Assembly (NCBI GenBank): GCA_002747455.1
Contig: PDPG01000024.1
Coordinates: 1-39,063, forward strand
DNA from: Pseudomonadota bacterium
Lineage (GTDB): Bacteria; Pseudomonadota; Gammaproteobacteria; Thiotrichales; Thiotrichaceae
Reading direction: 5' to 3'
DNA: 39,063 bases
The position numbers were made by a program, and so were the translations under genes. The first letter of the stretch is position 1. Each line of letters starts with the position of its first letter. Below, one piece after another: positions 37,005 through 39,063 of this stretch. The notes under the pieces are model-generated. The model made no database searches, was not told where the DNA came from, and saw nothing but the letters and a program-made list of their open reading frames with translations.

Positions 37005-38852
37005 CGCATTGTACGACTTCTGTCAGAGTCAATAAATAAAGAAGGATTGAGCGAGAATGATAAAGATTTTTTAACTAAGTATAAGAAGTCAATTGTCATG
37101 CCATGGTTTGAAAAACGCTGGCAGGAGAAGTTTTCTGGTCAGTCAGATAAACAAAGAGATTTAATGAAACACTTGGCGTATGGTTTAGATAATGTTGGTG
37201 TTATTTTAGATAAGGAACAGCAATTAGCTCTTAAACAGTTGGAGGGCAAAATAGCACTTGTTTCGCTTCCTCAAAGATTGTATAGCCAGCTTCGTATGGA
37301 GAGTAATTATGAATTAGGGAAAGGTATAAACCTTAGGTACGAAGTAGGTGGAAGCTTCAGTGAAGTATTTGATGTGACAGGAAGAAACAACTCTGTCATA
37401 CCAGCTTTTTTTACTTACAATGGCTTTTATGACTTTTATATCCCCAAGTGTAAAGAAATAATGTCTATGGCTGAACTAGATACTTGGGTGATGGGGCGTA
37501 CAGAAAAACCAAGATCATTTAGTACTGCAGATATTAAGAGGTTTCAAAGTCGCATAAATGAGTTATACCTTAATGATTATAAGAATACTTGGTTGAGTGC
37601 TGCTAATTCAATTAAGTTGGTTAATTTTGGTAATGATTTAGGGCTTACTGTTAAGAAGTTGAACTCTTTAGTTGTTTCAAGTAAACCTTATCGATCTCTG
37701 CTAAAATTGATAAAAAGAAATACTACGCTAATGTCTGAGTCTCCTTCACTAAAGTCAATAAATACTAAAAACAATAAGGAAGAAGGTAAATTATTAAATA
37801 TTGACGTTAATGTAGTGCCCGCTCAGATGAAGATGGATATAGTTAATCCACTGAAAAAATATTTTCATTTTTATAACGATCTTTTGGATATTCCTGATGG
37901 CAGGGAAAGTGCTTATATTGATGATATTGAAAATGCATTATTTGATTTGCATTCTTATATGTTAGATTTACAACAGAGAGTGTTAAGTGATGAAAGGGGA
38001 TATGCACTCAAAAAAGTCATGCAACGACTGAAATTAACATCAGATGATGATCCTTTCTATTTGCTATACCGACTGGCATCAGGACTAAATGAACCAATAC
38101 AGAGTCAGCTTAAAAAAATATCAAATGATTCATGGCGTATTGTATTGAATCTTGCTTCAAATGATTTGAATGATCTTTGGCAATCAGATGTTTATAACTT
38201 TTACAAGGAAAATATAGAGGGCCGATATCCTTTTAGAGCCAGAGCCCAAGCAGAGGTGTCTCCTGATATTTTTAGAGAGTTCTTTTCCTCGGATGGAACT
38301 GTTGCAAATTTTTATAATAAATACCTTTCTCCAGTTTTGATGCAGAACGGTGTTGGGAACTACCCAAGCACATTAGTTAATGAAAATACAAATGTTTTTT
38401 TAAAGCATGTTTCAGCTATTCGTGAGGGCTTATTTACGCAAAAAGGAGAGTATGGTATTTCGTTCTCTATTGAACCAACAGACTTGAGTGGTGTATACCT
38501 AAATAGTAATTTAAATATAGACGGGGTATCAATTTCTTATCGTCATGCTAAAACATCTATTAAGGATATGGTTTGGCCAAATCAGCTAGGAACAAGTGGA
38601 AGAAGTTATATAAAAGTCACACCGATTAATAGAAGCCTAAAGCCTGAAATAAGGCAAGCAAATGGAAGTTGGTCTCTACTTAGGCTACTAGATACTTCAG
38701 AAACAATTGCTTTATCGGATAAAACACGTGAAATCCGCTTCCCTTTTAGGGCTGGATCAGCTAGCTACAGGATTAGAGTAACAAAGGAGATGAGCCCAAT
38801 TACAAAAGATTTATTTTCTGGTTTTATAGTTCCGCAGTATATTTCAAATTGA
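37002..38852 (+). CDS. tssM: TssM (IcmF) C-terminal half
   Basis: The 616-aa frame encodes the periplasmic part of TssM. It has the MPWFEKRWQEKF segment that follows the lever region in full TssM, ICMF-type helices, and the conserved YPFRARAQAEVSPDIFREFFSSDGTVANFYNKYLSPVL block. The beta-rich C-terminal domain ends with WSLLRLLDTSETIAL and TREIRFPFRAGSASYRIRV. No signal peptide is present, so the protein can reach the periplasm only as part of a TssM fusion or by an unknown route. This argues that the two halves must be joined (frameshift) or that the gene is broken. An ATG exists at the TAATG overlap but lacks a well-placed ribosome site. Confidence 0.85.
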   Translation: MRIVRLLSESINKEGLSENDKDFLTKYKKSIVMPWFEKRWQEKFSGQSDKQRDLMKHLAYGLDNVGVILDKEQQLALKQLEGKIALVSLPQRLYSQLRMESNYELGKGINLRYEVGGSFSEVFDVTGRNNSVIPAFFTYNGFYDFYIPKCKEIMSMAELDTWVMGRTEKPRSFSTADIKRFQSRINELYLNDYKNTWLSAANSIKLVNFGNDLGLTVKKLNSLVVSSKPYRSLLKLIKRNTTLMSESPSLKSINTKNNKEEGKLLNIDVNVVPAQMKMDIVNPLKKYFHFYNDLLDIPDGRESAYIDDIENALFDLHSYMLDLQQRVLSDERGYALKKVMQRLKLTSDDDPFYLLYRLASGLNEPIQSQLKKISNDSWRIVLNLASNDLNDLWQSDVYNFYKENIEGRYPFRARAQAEVSPDIFREFFSSDGTVANFYNKYLSPVLMQNGVGNYPSTLVNENTNVFLKHVSAIREGLFTQKGEYGISFSIEPTDLSGVYLNSNLNIDGVSISYRHAKTSIKDMVWPNQLGTSGRSYIKVTPINRSLKPEIRQANGSWSLLRLLDTSETIALSDKTREIRFPFRAGSASYRIRVTKEMSPITKDLFSGFIVPQYISN

Positions 38853-38889
38853 GTATGTTATAAATAGTTTATTATTAAGGAGATTAGTA

Positions 38890-38970
38890 ATGGCGAAGGA
38901 TTCATCTGTAGCACCGAAAGAGCGTATTAATATTAGATATGTTTCCTCACTAGGGGGGAGCAGTCCATAA
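38890..38970 (+). pseudogene. tssB: TssB (VipA-like sheath protein) start, interrupted after about 22 codons
   Basis: An AAGGAG site precedes ATG 38890 and the first residues MAKDSSVAPKERINIRY are a recognisable TssB N-terminus. After YVSSL the frame reads GGSSP and stops at 38968-38970, far short of the usual 160-170 aa. The abrupt change at about 38950-38955 to a G-rich stretch with no TssB-like continuation suggests that another sequence has inserted here. Confidence 0.65.
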
Positions 38971-39063
38971 GCGCCAACTTAAGACTCTAACCGTTTGAAA
39001 GATTTGCAAAATCTGTCAGTGTGGCTGCAACATAAGTTGCTTTTACCCACCAAAGTGAAAGTC
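38951..39063. mobile_element. Possible left end of an inserted mobile element
   Basis: From about TAGGGGGGAGCAG the sequence no longer fits TssB and differs in base composition from the AT-rich T6SS genes. An open plus-strand frame (38983 to the window end, containing NRLKDLQNLSVWLQHKLLLP) could be the start of an element-borne ORF. It contains a small palindrome AGATTT-GCA-AAATCT. Only one end is in view, so no terminal repeats or target duplication can be checked, and the family is not identified. Confidence 0.4.

Overview
The window reads as chromosome from a mid-GC, probably aquatic gammaproteobacterium. The evidence is a FadB/FadA pair of the gammaproteobacterial type, a full-length Rep helicase and type VI secretion (T6SS) genes. 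I cannot name the genus; a Thiotrichales-like lineage is only a guess. Most genes look like housekeeping chromosome. Two stretches are clearly more AT-rich (about 26.0-28.4 kb and 34.6-38.9 kb) and look acquired or fast-evolving.

Layout. 0-2.6 kb: end of an unrecognised protein, two strong terminators, a 1-Cys peroxiredoxin and an LprI-like exported protein. 2.6-11.9 kb: a fatty-acid block with an AraC-type regulator, a dienoyl-CoA isomerase, then acyl-CoA dehydrogenase, SCP2 lipid carrier, fadB, fadA, a secreted chalcone-isomerase-fold protein and a DUF2889 protein. 11.9-16.3 kb (minus): an LCM-type methyltransferase, a DUF3465 protein and two overlapping DUF697 GTPases. 16.9-18.8 kb (minus): a CysB-like LysR regulator and an AEC transporter. 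18.9-21.5 kb: a biotin ECF transporter (bioM-bioN-bioY) coupled to a nitroreductase. It converges on a minus-strand unit of LysE exporter, acyl-CoA/AMP ligase and an atypical thiolase (21.6-24.8 kb). 24.9-25.7 kb: an MtfA-like peptidase with a frameshifted C-terminus. 26-28.3 kb (minus): a beta-helix protein without a signal peptide and, downstream, an exported Cys-containing protein, which together make a candidate effector/immunity pair. 28.4-34.5 kb: rep, a DHH phosphoesterase, a lipoprotein and an SLC13 permease. 34.6-39.06 kb: a T6SS operon with a lipoprotein, tssM in two overlapping reading frames, and the start of tssB, which stops after 26 codons where foreign-looking DNA begins.

The most striking signal is in tssM. 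Its N- and C-terminal halves lie in frames offset by -1. The frames overlap for about 22 nt, and inside that overlap sits an in-phase A_AAA_AAA heptamer. An 8-nt perfect Shine-Dalgarno match lies 12 nt upstream of it, and a TAATG stop/start lies just downstream. This is the architecture of dnaX-type programmed -1 frameshifting. A one-base loss in the A run, or an assembly error, is the competing explanation. A second homopolymer-linked frameshift in the mtfA-like gene makes that alternative serious. The other notable points are the biotin-transport neighbourhood, which recalls the Bacillus yhfUTS group, and a thiolase in it that has lost two catalytic positions.
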